DNA of 64,000 nucleotides, taken from the NCBI GenBank assembly GCA_030431525.1, contig JAUIJC010000004.1, forward strand, positions 1 through 64,000, read 5' to 3'. The notes beneath the pieces were generated by a model that saw only the letters and a program-made list of their open reading frames with translations, had not been told where the DNA came from and did not search any database. Positions 31,899 through 41,800 of the stretch are shown piece by piece. Position numbers and translations under genes: made by a program. The number at the start of each line of letters is the position of its first letter. Position 1 is the first letter of the stretch. Origin of the DNA: Bacteroidia bacterium (GTDB taxonomy: Bacteria > Bacteroidota > Bacteroidia > Cytophagales > JAAEPT01).

Positions 31899-32609
31899 AT
31901 GTTGAGGAAATATATCAAGTTTGCTGCCCTTGGCTTAATGAGCGTCGCTGCGGTTTCCTGCTACGACCCTACTCAGAAGGCTTTGGATGATGATAAGAGC
32001 GGTTCCACTGGTTTGGAATATGCTCCGCAGATGTACCACTCTGTTCCTTACGACCAGATGACTCAGATCCGCGACACTACTGCGGGTATGAACTACTTCT
32101 TGGGTACCATTAAGGATGAGCGTACAAACGACAACGAGCGTGGTGAGTTTTATAACTCTAACCCATACAACGACTTCCGCATGAACTCCCGTCTTCCTGT
32201 TGAGGGAACGGTGAAGCGTGGTGAGTTGCCTTACCGCATCGAGAAAGATGACTGGGCTGCTGCTGACGCTAACCCTGCGCCGGAGGAGTTGATCGCTCTT
32301 CAAGCTGATGGCTTCTCTGTAGATTGGGAGAACAGTGCTATCGACGAAGGAGAGTCTGAAGCTTTGTATCAGCGTTTCTGCTCGCACTGTCACGGTGCGG
32401 CTGGTAAGGCTGACGGTAAAGTGGCTGAGAAATTCCCAGGTGTACCTGTTTATTCTTCAGGTGCTAAGAAGGGGATGACTTTGGGTCACGTCTTCCACAC
32501 CATCACCTATGGTGGTCCTGCTGGCTTGATGGGCCCTCACGCCTCTCAGCTTAGCCAGAAGGAGCGTTGGATGATTTCCGCCTACGTTCAGAATTTGCAA
32601 AAACAGTAA
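31899..32609 (+). CDS. actE: ActE, monohaem cytochrome c lipoprotein
   Basis: 236 residues. Lipoprotein signal with Cys21 (V-A-A-V-S-C). One C-x-x-C-H site (C-S-H-C-H-G) in the last third, with probable Met ligand near G-P-H-A-S-Q-L or the preceding G-M-T-L-G-H. It is the terminal haem of the complex, handing electrons to the oxidase. The gene follows actD by 15 nt. Confidence 0.93.
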   Translation: MLRKYIKFAALGLMSVAAVSCYDPTQKALDDDKSGSTGLEYAPQMYHSVPYDQMTQIRDTTAGMNYFLGTIKDERTNDNERGEFYNSNPYNDFRMNSRLPVEGTVKRGELPYRIEKDDWAAADANPAPEELIALQADGFSVDWENSAIDEGESEALYQRFCSHCHGAAGKADGKVAEKFPGVPVYSSGAKKGMTLGHVFHTITYGGPAGLMGPHASQLSQKERWMISAYVQNLQKQ

Positions 32610-32641
32610 GGTCAGGATGTCCTGATACAAATTTTATAACA

Positions 32642-34072
32642 ATGTCAGAGGAAAGATTTGAGTTTACCGGACAGGCCAAAAAGAAGGTCTTCACGACCCT
32701 CGCCATTGGTCTCGCCTTGCTGGTCTTCGGAATTGTGGGCCTTAGCACAGGTTTCCTCAAGGGAAGTGATTCCCATGGTGGGGGACATGGAGGAGGTCAT
32801 CACTCTTCCGTTTTGAAAGTAGGCAACGAGTTGGCGCAACATGATGAGCACGGTGATGCCCACCATGTTGAAGCAACCGAAGCTGAGCATGGCCATGAGG
32901 GGGCTGCTCACGTTGAAGGAGCGCATGCTGAGCCTGGTCACGAAGGCGCTCACGCTGAAGAAGGCCACCATGAGAAAACTGTATGGAGCCGTATCGTTGC
33001 AGCTCTTTGGTTGAACAACACCTTCTTTACAGGAATCGCTGTGGTTGGTTTGTTCTTCGTGTGTTTGCAGTATGTGACTTGGGCTGGTTGGTCTTCATTG
33101 GTTATCCGTCCAATGCTTTCATTGGGTTGGTACTTGCCAATCGGATTTGTAGTGATGTTGGTAGTGTTCTTCGCTGGTGGTCATGAGTTGTTCCACTGGA
33201 CGGATGCACATGCTGTCGAAACTGATCCTGTATTAGCAGGAAAAGCAAGCTTCTTGAACACGCCATTCTTCCTAATCCGTTTGGGCATCTACTTCGGCCT
33301 ATGGATTTTGGTATTCTTCCTTATCAAGAAAAACATGCAGCGTGAGGATGAGTTGGGCGGAACTAAGTTCCACGACCGTATCATCCAATTGTCAGCTGTA
33401 TTCTTGGTGATTTTCGCTGTTACTTCATCTGCCGCTTCTTGGGACTGGTTGATGTCAACTGACGCTCACTGGTTCTCTACAATGTGGGGATGGTACGTGT
33501 TCGCCAGCTGGTTGGTAACAGGTGTTGCTGTAATGACTTACTTGGTCATCTCTTTGAAAGAGGCTGGCTACTTGAAGTTTGTTAGCGCGAACCACATCCA
33601 TGACTTGGGTAAGTTCATGTTCGCCTTCTCTATTTTCTGGACATACATCTGGTTCTGTCAGTTCATGCTCTACTGGTACTCCAACATTCCAGAGGAGGGT
33701 ATCTGGTTCTATGAGCGTATGTTCAACTACGGTGGTAAGTATGCGCCATTCTTGGTGATCAATTTGATCATCAACTTCGCATTCCCATTCTTCTTCTTGA
33801 TGAGCCGTGACTCTAAGCGTCAGGGTGGCTTGTTGAAGGTGGCTGCGGTAATGATCTTCATCGGTCACTGGATCGACTTCTACTTGATCATCTACCCACC
33901 AGTAGTTGGCAACTTGGGTGGTCTTGACTTGGGACTCTTCACCATGGAGTTAGGCATGACCCTCGTATTTGTTGCTATCTTTACATTCGCGATGTTGACC
34001 GGCTTGTCCAAATTGAACTTGGTGGCGAACAACCACCCAATGTTGGATGAGAGTAAACATCACCACATCTAA
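32642..34072 (+). CDS. actF: ActF, second NrfD-like membrane subunit, with a His-rich segment
   Basis: 476 residues. A first hydrophobic helix (about 18-38) is followed by a hydrophilic stretch, residues 40-111, holding 16 histidines with Gly, Ala and Glu. Nine to ten further membrane helices follow. ActF is the NrfD-related partner of ActC. The start at 32642 is chosen because it follows actE by 32 nt and gives the usual opening; the longer open frame from 32567 overlaps actE. The His-rich segment is unusual and could bind metal. Confidence 0.9.
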   Translation: MSEERFEFTGQAKKKVFTTLAIGLALLVFGIVGLSTGFLKGSDSHGGGHGGGHHSSVLKVGNELAQHDEHGDAHHVEATEAEHGHEGAAHVEGAHAEPGHEGAHAEEGHHEKTVWSRIVAALWLNNTFFTGIAVVGLFFVCLQYVTWAGWSSLVIRPMLSLGWYLPIGFVVMLVVFFAGGHELFHWTDAHAVETDPVLAGKASFLNTPFFLIRLGIYFGLWILVFFLIKKNMQREDELGGTKFHDRIIQLSAVFLVIFAVTSSAASWDWLMSTDAHWFSTMWGWYVFASWLVTGVAVMTYLVISLKEAGYLKFVSANHIHDLGKFMFAFSIFWTYIWFCQFMLYWYSNIPEEGIWFYERMFNYGGKYAPFLVINLIINFAFPFFFLMSRDSKRQGGLLKVAAVMIFIGHWIDFYLIIYPPVVGNLGGLDLGLFTMELGMTLVFVAIFTFAMLTGLSKLNLVANNHPMLDESKHHHI

Positions 34073-34100
34073 TGCCCTGGGCACAGGAAAAATTTAGGAT

Positions 34101-35357
34101 ATGCTTACTACATTAATTGTAATAGCGGTATTGCTCATCTTGGTTGTATTCGGACTTTTGGTCCGTTTACAATCATTGGTGGCCGTTCAGCGTGGCTCGG
34201 ACAGCAAGGTAGGAGGACTTAACCGTTTCAATGCGGGAATGTTCTTGACCTTCTTGATTGTCGGATTGGGAGCCTTCTTCTACTTCTCGTTCTTCCATTT
34301 GGATGTTGCCTTGCCAAAAGTTGCTTCTGAGCACGGTAAAGCGTTGGACAACATGTTCTGGATGAACATTGCGATTGTATCCATCCCATTCGTGGTGATG
34401 AACATCTTGTTGCTCGGGTTTGCTTTCAAATACCAGTACAAGGCTGATCGTAAAGCGACTTTCTACCCAGACAATCACAAGTTGGAGTTGGCGTGGACAG
34501 TTATCCCTGCTATTGTATTGACCATCTTGATTTTTAAAGGTTACCAAAACTGGGACAAAATCACTTCACGTGAGCCTGTAGAGGTGAAGGAGGGAGCTGT
34601 TGCTGCCGCTGGTGAAGAGGTTGAGTTGGAAATCGTAGGTCAGCAGTTCTTCTGGACGTGTCGTTACCCTGGTGCTGACAAGAAGCTCGGTTCTCATGAC
34701 TTCCGCATGATCGGTGGTGTAAACACTTTCGGTTTGGTTTTCGAAGATGAGGCTGGATTGGACGATTTCACTCCACGTGGTGGTATCACTGTTCCTAAGG
34801 GACGCAAGGTAACTTTCAAGATTCGTGCGAAGGACGTAATTCACTCTGTATTTGCTCCTAACTTCCGTGTGAAGATGGACGCCGTTCCTGGTATGCCAAC
34901 TGAGTTCAGCTTTGTTCCTACAAAGACTACAGCTGAAATGCAGAAGGAGCTTAAGAATCCTGATTTCAAATACGAGATTGCCTGTACTGAAATCTGTGGT
35001 GGTGGTCACTTCAAGATGAAGTACAAAATCACTGTATTGGAGCCTGCGGAGTATGACAAGTGGTATGCTGAGCAGTCTAAAGCATCTGTTTGGACAGCTT
35101 TGTTGAATGATGCTTATTATCAGAAGGAGTTGGTTGACGCTCGTCACTATACTGAGTCTGAAGTTGCTGAGATCAAGTCTAAAGTTTCTGCTCGTTTGTC
35201 TGCCATTGGCGTAGGCGAGGAGGAGAAGGAAGAGGCTGCTGCTGAACTTGAAGTTCCAGCTGCTGATTCTGCTGCAGTTAGTTCTGACTCTGTGAATGTT
35301 GCCGAGCCAACTGATAGCCTAGAAGAGGCTCCAGCTGACACTAACGGTCACGAATAA
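34101..35357 (+). CDS. coxB: Cytochrome c oxidase subunit II
   Basis: 418 residues. Four hydrophobic segments (about 1-22, 46-68, 87-115, 131-155) precede the periplasmic cupredoxin domain. The CuA site is complete: C295-x3-C299-x3-H303-x2-M306, with the other histidine in the I-H-S-V-F-A-P segment. There is no fused cytochrome c. The C-terminal 45 or so residues form an acidic Ala/Glu/Ser tail. Receives electrons from the act complex encoded directly upstream. Confidence 0.94.
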   Translation: MLTTLIVIAVLLILVVFGLLVRLQSLVAVQRGSDSKVGGLNRFNAGMFLTFLIVGLGAFFYFSFFHLDVALPKVASEHGKALDNMFWMNIAIVSIPFVVMNILLLGFAFKYQYKADRKATFYPDNHKLELAWTVIPAIVLTILIFKGYQNWDKITSREPVEVKEGAVAAAGEEVELEIVGQQFFWTCRYPGADKKLGSHDFRMIGGVNTFGLVFEDEAGLDDFTPRGGITVPKGRKVTFKIRAKDVIHSVFAPNFRVKMDAVPGMPTEFSFVPTKTTAEMQKELKNPDFKYEIACTEICGGGHFKMKYKITVLEPAEYDKWYAEQSKASVWTALLNDAYYQKELVDARHYTESEVAEIKSKVSARLSAIGVGEEEKEEAAAELEVPAADSAAVSSDSVNVAEPTDSLEEAPADTNGHE

Positions 35358-35362
35358 TTATC

Positions 35363-35392
35363 GAGCTTGGGCTTTTGGGTCCAAGCTTATTT
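35363..35392 (+). terminator. Weak hairpin between coxB and coxA
   Basis: AGCTTGG pairs with CCAAGCT around a GCTTTTGG loop, followed by a short T run. Too weak to be a firm terminator; it may adjust expression or mRNA stability. Confidence 0.4.
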
Positions 35393-35423
35393 TCCATTGA
35401 AAGCAATATCTAAGTAACTCGTT

Positions 35424-37202
35424 ATGTCTCACGAGCACGATCACGAGCACCACGAAGAAAGCTTCGTATCGAAGTATATCTTCAGCTTGGACCACAAGAT
35501 GATTGCCAAGCAGTTCCTGATTACAGGTATTTTGTGGGCCTTCATCGGTGGTGGACTCTCTATTCTCTTCCGTATTCAGTTGGCGTTCCCGGACGCAGAC
35601 CTCTCTTGGTTGGAGCCTTTATTGGGCGGCTGGATTAAAGACGGAAGCATCGACCAAGAATTCTTCCTGGCCTTGGTGACCATGCATGGTACCATCATGG
35701 TCTTCTTTGTATTGACAGCAGGTTTGAGTGGTACATTCTCCAACTTGTTGATTCCGCTTCAGATTGGAGCACGCGACATGGCCTCTGGTCTGTTGAACAT
35801 GCTCTCTTACTGGTTCTTCTTCCTTTCGGGCGTTGTAATGTTCTGCTCATTGTTTGCAGACAAAGGCCCTGCTTCTGGTGGTTGGGTAGCTTACCCGCCT
35901 TTGAACGGTATTAAGGAAGCTATGTCAGGTTCTGACACTGGTATGACCATGTGGTTGATCGCTATGGCATTGTTCATCGTTTCTTCCCTCTTGGGTAGCG
36001 TGAACTACATCGCCACTGTAATCAATTTGCGTACGAAGGGTATGACGTTCACTCGCATGCCATTGACCATCTGGTCTTTCTTCATTACGGCCATCATCGG
36101 TCTGTTGTCTTTCCCAGTATTGTTCGCAGCCGCTTTGTTGATGATCTTTGACCGTGAGTTCGGAACTTCTTTCTACCTCTCGGACATCTTCATTAACAAC
36201 CACGCGTTGCACCACACTGGTGGTAGCCCATTGTTGTACCAGCACTTGTTCTGGTTCCTTGGTCACCCTGAGGTATATATCGTATTGCTTCCTGCTTTGG
36301 GTATTACTTCTGAGGTTATTGCTACTAACTCACGTAAGCCAATCTTCGGTTACCGTGCGATGATCGGTTCCATGTTGGGAATCGCCTTCCTGTCCTTTAT
36401 TGTATGGGCGCACCACATGTTCGTGTCAGGTATGAACCCATTCTTGGGCTCTATCTTCATGTTCTTGACCTTGATTATTGCGGTTCCATCTGCGGTAAAA
36501 GGCTTTAACTACGCTACTACGCTTTGGAGAGGTAACTTGGTGTTCACACCAGGTATGATGTTCTCTATCGGCTTGGTATCCTTGTTCATCTCTGGTGGTG
36601 TTACAGGTATCATGCTCGGTAACTCTGCATTGGATATCCAGTTGCACGATACTTACTTCGTAGTGGCTCACTTCCACTTGGTAATGGGATCTGCATCTTT
36701 CTTCGGAATGATGGCGGGTATCTACCACTGGTTCCCAAAAATGTTCGGCCGCATGATGGATTCCCGTTTGGGTACCCTTCACTTCTGGTTGACATTCGCT
36801 GGTGTTTACTGCGTGTTCTTCCCAATGCACTACATTGGTATCGCTGGTTTCCCACGTCGTTACTATGCGTTCAGCGAATTTGACGCATTCTCTATCTTCC
36901 CAGAAGTGAATACGTTCATCTCCGTTGCTGCGATCATCACATTCTCTGCTCAGGCAATCTTTGCGTTCAACTTCTTCTACAGCATCTTCCGCGGTAAGAA
37001 GGCTACGCAAAACCCATGGAACGCTACTACTTTGGAGTGGACTACTCCAGTTGAGGGCATCCACGGTAACTGGCCTGGAGCTATTCCAGAAGTACACCGT
37101 TGGCCATACGACTTCAGCAAGCCAGGGGCTAAAGAGGACTTCATTCCTCAGACGGTACCATTCTCAGCTACGCCTGAGTCTAACTTGCCAAACGAGGCTT
37201 AA
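35424..37202 (+). CDS. coxA: Cytochrome c oxidase subunit I (A-type)
   Basis: 592 residues with twelve membrane helices. The haem-copper site is complete: G-H-P-E-V-Y (CuB His and cross-linked Tyr, with the A1-type Glu), H-H-M-F (CuB His pair), and H-F-H near the C-terminal third (haem a3 and a ligands). An N-terminal histidine-rich stretch of about ten residues precedes the first helix. It is the last gene of the act-cox operon. Confidence 0.96.
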   Translation: MSHEHDHEHHEESFVSKYIFSLDHKMIAKQFLITGILWAFIGGGLSILFRIQLAFPDADLSWLEPLLGGWIKDGSIDQEFFLALVTMHGTIMVFFVLTAGLSGTFSNLLIPLQIGARDMASGLLNMLSYWFFFLSGVVMFCSLFADKGPASGGWVAYPPLNGIKEAMSGSDTGMTMWLIAMALFIVSSLLGSVNYIATVINLRTKGMTFTRMPLTIWSFFITAIIGLLSFPVLFAAALLMIFDREFGTSFYLSDIFINNHALHHTGGSPLLYQHLFWFLGHPEVYIVLLPALGITSEVIATNSRKPIFGYRAMIGSMLGIAFLSFIVWAHHMFVSGMNPFLGSIFMFLTLIIAVPSAVKGFNYATTLWRGNLVFTPGMMFSIGLVSLFISGGVTGIMLGNSALDIQLHDTYFVVAHFHLVMGSASFFGMMAGIYHWFPKMFGRMMDSRLGTLHFWLTFAGVYCVFFPMHYIGIAGFPRRYYAFSEFDAFSIFPEVNTFISVAAIITFSAQAIFAFNFFYSIFRGKKATQNPWNATTLEWTTPVEGIHGNWPGAIPEVHRWPYDFSKPGAKEDFIPQTVPFSATPESNLPNEA

Positions 37203-37221
37203 TTGAAAGCCACGACATACG

Positions 37222-37256
37222 AAAGGCCACTTCCATTTGGGAGTGGCCTTTTTTTA
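37222..37256. terminator. Terminator of the act-cox operon
   Basis: A 10-bp stem (37222-37231 with 37242-37251) followed by a run of T on the plus strand; it also faces the end of the convergent DUF2652 gene. Confidence 0.92.
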
Positions 37257-37856
37257 TGCGCTCAAACGAAAGTTTGAGGGTTGGATAAGCTCGGAAAGCT
37301 CGAGGTAGTAGTAATCAATTTTTCCGAGGCCATTGAATTTTTGAGATTGCCGTTTCCAAGAACCACTCAGTGGTGCTGGGAAAGGGAGCGTATTTTTAAA
37401 ACTGTCCGACATCAACAGGTATTCCCTCGATCGGATATCACTTTTTAAGAGGTGGTGGGGGAGGATGACGTTTGGCCCATACAGTTTCTTGTGTCCATCC
37501 ACATGAATGAAGGACAGTTCGCCTCGGTGGGCGATGAATTTTAGGGAGAGGTTGCCTGTACCAGTACAGGCTCTACAGCCACAGGTATTCCTCAATTTGA
37601 AGTTCTTGAGAAATCTGTGAAACTGAAGGAAAGTATGCCGTGTCTGGGCATAGATTTCCTCCGGAGAAGGCACCTCTTTGTGTTTGTAAAAGAGGATGGC
37701 ATCACCTTCAATCTCTGAAACTTTTAGGTCGAGCCTATCGGATTTTACGATGACCGTGAGCAAATCCGTGATGATGGAGCGACTGTGGTCCATTTCCGTT
37801 GTGCTCACAAATTCCGTAAACCCACTGATGTCCGGTATGAAAATAAATGAGTCCAT
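37254..37856 (-). CDS. DUF2652 protein with class III cyclase-like fold
   Basis: 200 residues. The opening F-I-F-I-P-D-I-S-G-F-T-E-F-V and the later E-I-E-G-D-A-I-L-F-Y match the two metal-binding segments of class III nucleotidyl cyclases (Asp9 and the Asp of E-G-D). Members of DUF2652 are common in Bacteroidota. The usual substrate-specifying and transition-state residues further on are not obvious to me, so activity is uncertain. A C-x-C-x2-C group lies near residue 92. Convergent with coxA. Confidence 0.8.
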   Translation of the reverse strand: MDSFIFIPDISGFTEFVSTTEMDHSRSIITDLLTVIVKSDRLDLKVSEIEGDAILFYKHKEVPSPEEIYAQTRHTFLQFHRFLKNFKLRNTCGCRACTGTGNLSLKFIAHRGELSFIHVDGHKKLYGPNVILPHHLLKSDIRSREYLLMSDSFKNTLPFPAPLSGSWKRQSQKFNGLGKIDYYYLELSELIQPSNFRLSA

Positions 37857-38006
37857 AGCGTTGCATAAATAACGTTTTGGGCGTCAGTAAATTACCTTTG
37901 GTCGAAAATGCCCGTAAACAAAGGGAGGGCTTGGGAAAGACCAGTGTGCTATCTGTTGATTGAACTTTTGTGGGGAAGGTTTTTAGACACTTTGTAAAGA
38001 TTGAAG

Positions 38007-38855
38007 ATGGATTTTGACTTTCAGGAGCTACAGAGGGAGTTGGATTTATATGAGTTTCCGCCTGTGATATGGTTGGCGGTGCCTTTGATGTTCTTTTTCA
38101 TCTCGTTAGAGGCGATTTTGTCTCACAAGCGAAGCATGAAATTGTATGACAAGGGTGATTTCTGGGGGTCAGTTGGCGTAGGCCTGGGCAATTTGGCTGT
38201 CAATTGGGTAATTAAGGGTGGCTCTTTCCTTATTGTCTTTTTCTTCTACAAGATTGCTCCCTATAAACAACCGCCAGTGTGGTGGTCCTTTGCGCTATGC
38301 TTTGTGGCGATGGATTTTTTGCGGTATTGGATTCATCGTTTGGGGCATGAATCCCGACTGTTTTGGTCCAGTCACATGACCCACCACTCCTCGGAGTACT
38401 ACAATTTTGCGGTGTCCTTTAGGCTGAGCTGGGTGCAGTTCTATAAGTTTTTGTTTTTCCTCCCGATTTCATTGCTGGGGTTCAATCCCGTGGTCTTTTT
38501 TATCACCCATCAGTTAGCCGTGTTGTATCAGTTCTGGTTACATACCGAGTTGATTGGAAAACTGCCTTGGTGGATCGAATACTTTTTTGTGACACCATCA
38601 CATCATCGGGTGCATCATGGCCGAAACCCAAAGTATTTGGACAGGAACTACGGTTCTACGCTCATAATCTGGGATAGGATGTTTGGGACATTTCAAGAGG
38701 AAGAGGAGCGTCCTGACTATGGTGTGACAAAGCCTTTGGAATCAAATAATCCAGTAAAACTGGTGTTTACCGACTTTGTTGCTCTTTGGGGGGAATTAAA
38801 GGTCACCCCTGGAGTGAAGGAAAAGCTCAAGTTAATTTTCGGAAGGCCCAAATAA
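38007..38855 (+). CDS. Sterol desaturase / fatty acid hydroxylase family protein
   Basis: 282 residues, four to five membrane helices, with the di-iron histidine boxes H-R-L-G-H, H-M-T-H-H and H-H-R-V-H-H of the superfamily. Substrate unknown: lipid, hopanoid-like or carotenoid. I take the ATG at 38007; the TTG at 38001 is in frame. The stop codon overlaps the ATG of the large fusion gene (TAATG), so the two proteins are probably made together. Confidence 0.88.
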   Translation: MDFDFQELQRELDLYEFPPVIWLAVPLMFFFISLEAILSHKRSMKLYDKGDFWGSVGVGLGNLAVNWVIKGGSFLIVFFFYKIAPYKQPPVWWSFALCFVAMDFLRYWIHRLGHESRLFWSSHMTHHSSEYYNFAVSFRLSWVQFYKFLFFLPISLLGFNPVVFFITHQLAVLYQFWLHTELIGKLPWWIEYFFVTPSHHRVHHGRNPKYLDRNYGSTLIIWDRMFGTFQEEEERPDYGVTKPLESNNPVKLVFTDFVALWGELKVTPGVKEKLKLIFGRPK

Positions 38856-41800
38856 TGGGAAGAGGGAGTCAACGCCATATTCTTTATGGAGCCTTCTTGC
38901 TGATTCTTGCAGGTTTCCTACAGGCCTGTGCTTCCAAGAAACCAAACTATTTTGTCGCCAAGGAAGCCAGAAAGGCCCCAGCTCCAAAAAGGGAAGGGGT
39001 AAGGGTGAGGCATGTGCTTTATCTGATTGGTGATGCAGGGGGGGCTGTTGAAGAGGTTGGAGGAAATAGTGAGGCATTGGATCAATTGAAGGACTATTTG
39101 GAGGCTGAGAGGGATTCCGCTACCGTAGTTTTCTTGGGGGATAATATTTACCCTGAAGGAATGCCCCCTGTAGGTGAAGCTCATAGAGAAGAGGCCGAAG
39201 TAAAATTGGAGAAGCAGATTTCAGTGGTGGAGCAATTCGATGGCCGAGTCATTTTTCTCCCAGGTAATCACGACTGGAAAAAAGGCCAAGTCGGAGGCTG
39301 GGAGCAGAGCAAACGACAAGAGACCTACCTGAAGGAGCGATTGGGGAAAAAGGTTTACTTGCCCTCAAAGGGATGTGCAGGTCCTGAGGATATTCTTGTT
39401 AATGACCATTTGGCCTTAATTGTCTATGATAGCCAGTGGTGGTTGCACCCTGAGGAGGACCGTCCTGAAAATGTGGATTACTGCAAAACGGACGATACCA
39501 CAGAGTTTTTTTATCAGATGGCTGAGGTGCTGGAAAAGCACGGGAGGCGAAACCGACAGCTTGTTGTTTTGGCTCACCATCCTTTATTCACGAATGGTGA
39601 GCATGGTGGGCATTTTGCTATTAAGGATCACATCTTTCCGCTTTCCAACTTCGGTAAAGCTGGTTATTTCCTTCCCTTGCCCATTCTTGGGTCTTTTTAT
39701 CCGCTTTACCGCACCAATTTTGGGAATGTACAGGACTTAGCACATCCCAAGTATGACCGCTTGAAGGAAGGCTTGCTTCCCTTATTTCGAGATTATTCAG
39801 GGCTGGTCTACGCTTCTGGCCATGACCATAGTTTGCAGTTAATTTCTCAACGAGGCTTTCATCAGATTGTGAGTGGCGCAGGGAGCAAGTTGACCTATGC
39901 CAAAAAAGGGGGGCAAGCGACTTTTGTTGGGCGATTTCGTGGGTTTAGCCGTTTGGTGTTCTATGAGGATGGCAGTCAGATTGTGGAGTTTATTGAGGGG
40001 AAAACGGGACAGGTGATTTTTTCCCAAATGATTCGTCGGCCAGACCCTGTAACCATTTCTGATGACCTTTCTGTGGTGGATTATTCAGACAGTACCGTGT
40101 TGGTTCAGGGATTTGATTATGAGCATTCAGAAATCCATGAGAAGGTATTTGGGAAGCACTACCGCGAGGAATGGAATACCTTGGTGAAAGTTCCTGTCTT
40201 GGATTTGGGAACGGAGAAAGGTGGATTAACCCCAATTAAGAAAGGCGGAGGTGCGGTCACTAAAAGTCTGAGGGTGAAGGACAGCACTGGGCAGGAATAT
40301 GTGCTACGTTCCGTTCAAAAAATCTTGCAGGTTGGTCCCATTATCCAAAATACCGTAGCGGGTGACTTAGCCCAAGATCAAATGTCCGCGATTCACCCTT
40401 ACGGCCAGTTAGCGGTTCCTCCCATGGCGGAAGCTTTGGGCTTGTTACATGCCAATCCGTCATTGCGCTTTATTCCAAATGATCCAAGACTGGGTGTTTT
40501 TAGGGAGGAATTCAAAGGCATGTTGGTGATGATTGAGGAGCGTCCAAATGGCGATGAGTCATCCATGCCCAATTTTGGGAACTCCAAGGATCTGGTGAGC
40601 ACCAGAGAGGTGGTCGAGTTAATGCTTCATGACAGCGACAACCAAGTGGATGAGAAGGAAGTGCTTCGAGCAAGGTTGTTTGATATGCTTTTGGGGGACT
40701 TTGATCGTCATGAGGACCAATGGCGTTGGGCTACCTATGAGACTGATACGGGTTTGTTTATTCGTCCGATTGCCCGAGATCGGGACAATGTGTTTTTCCG
40801 TTTTGATGGGCCCGTATCCTATATCATTGGTCGAAAATGGGTGCAACGGCGGTTCAAGGATTTCAAAGGGGATATTATTCAGGTTGCGGATTTTAACTCT
40901 CGAGCAAGGCATTTTGACCGTTTCTTCCTGACCAGAATGCAAGAGGAGGACTGGAAGGAGGAAGTACGTTTTATTCAAGAGCATCTCACCGATGAGCTAA
41001 TCGATTCATCATTGAAGCAACTTCCTCCAGAGGTTTATGGCCTCTCTGGGGAGAATATCGCAGAGATTTTAAAGCAACGAAGGGATGGTTTGTTAGAGCC
41101 ATCGTTGAAATACCACCGTTTTTTGGCCAAAAAGGTGACCGTGAAAGGAAGTGAGAAGTCGGAGGTTTTTGAGCTGGAAAATCAGGCCGATGGCAACCTT
41201 TCCGTAAAGATGTATCGGGTGAACAAGGAGGGGACCCGAAAGCAATTGGTTTATGACCGAATGTTTTTGGCGAAAGAGACCAAGGAGGTACATCTGTACG
41301 GTATGGCAGGTACGGACCGATTTGCTCTCGATGGAGAAGGAAAACCCAAGGTGAAAATTCGAATCATTGGGGGAGAAGGGGAGGATACACTTTCAAATCA
41401 GCTGGAAAGTGGCCTTTTGGCCAAAGATCCTCTGCTTTATGAACAGGGCAAGACAGGAACGGTAATCGAGAATCCCAGTAAGTTTCGAAAACGGCTTTCA
41501 AATAATCCCCGTGTCCATGAGTTTGACAGGTATGCCTTCAATTATGATTTGGTCAAGCCCGTTTTGTCCTTCAATTATAACGTGGATGACGGATTCTTTG
41601 TAGGTGGTGGTTTTGAATTGGAGAAGCAGGGCTTTCGGCGAAAGCCATATGCTTATCGCCTAAGAATGACGGGAAATGTGGCGCTTCGGACGGCTTCCTT
41701 CAATTACAAGATGGCCTTTGAGGTGCCAAATGTGGCTGGAAGGTGGTCTTTTCTTTCCTTACTGGATGTCAGGGCGCCGAGCTTTGCCGATAACTTTTTT

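Noticed and set aside
35147-35341. Open frames antisense to the respiratory genes (also 26537-27064, 28910-29737 and 36426-37097, all minus strand)
   Set aside because: They mirror strongly biased codons of the act and cox genes; no domain, start context or homology-like motif is visible.
38786-38854. Longer N-terminus of the phosphoesterase-barrel fusion
   Set aside because: It would overlap the upstream gene and destroy the lipoprotein signal at the true N-terminus.
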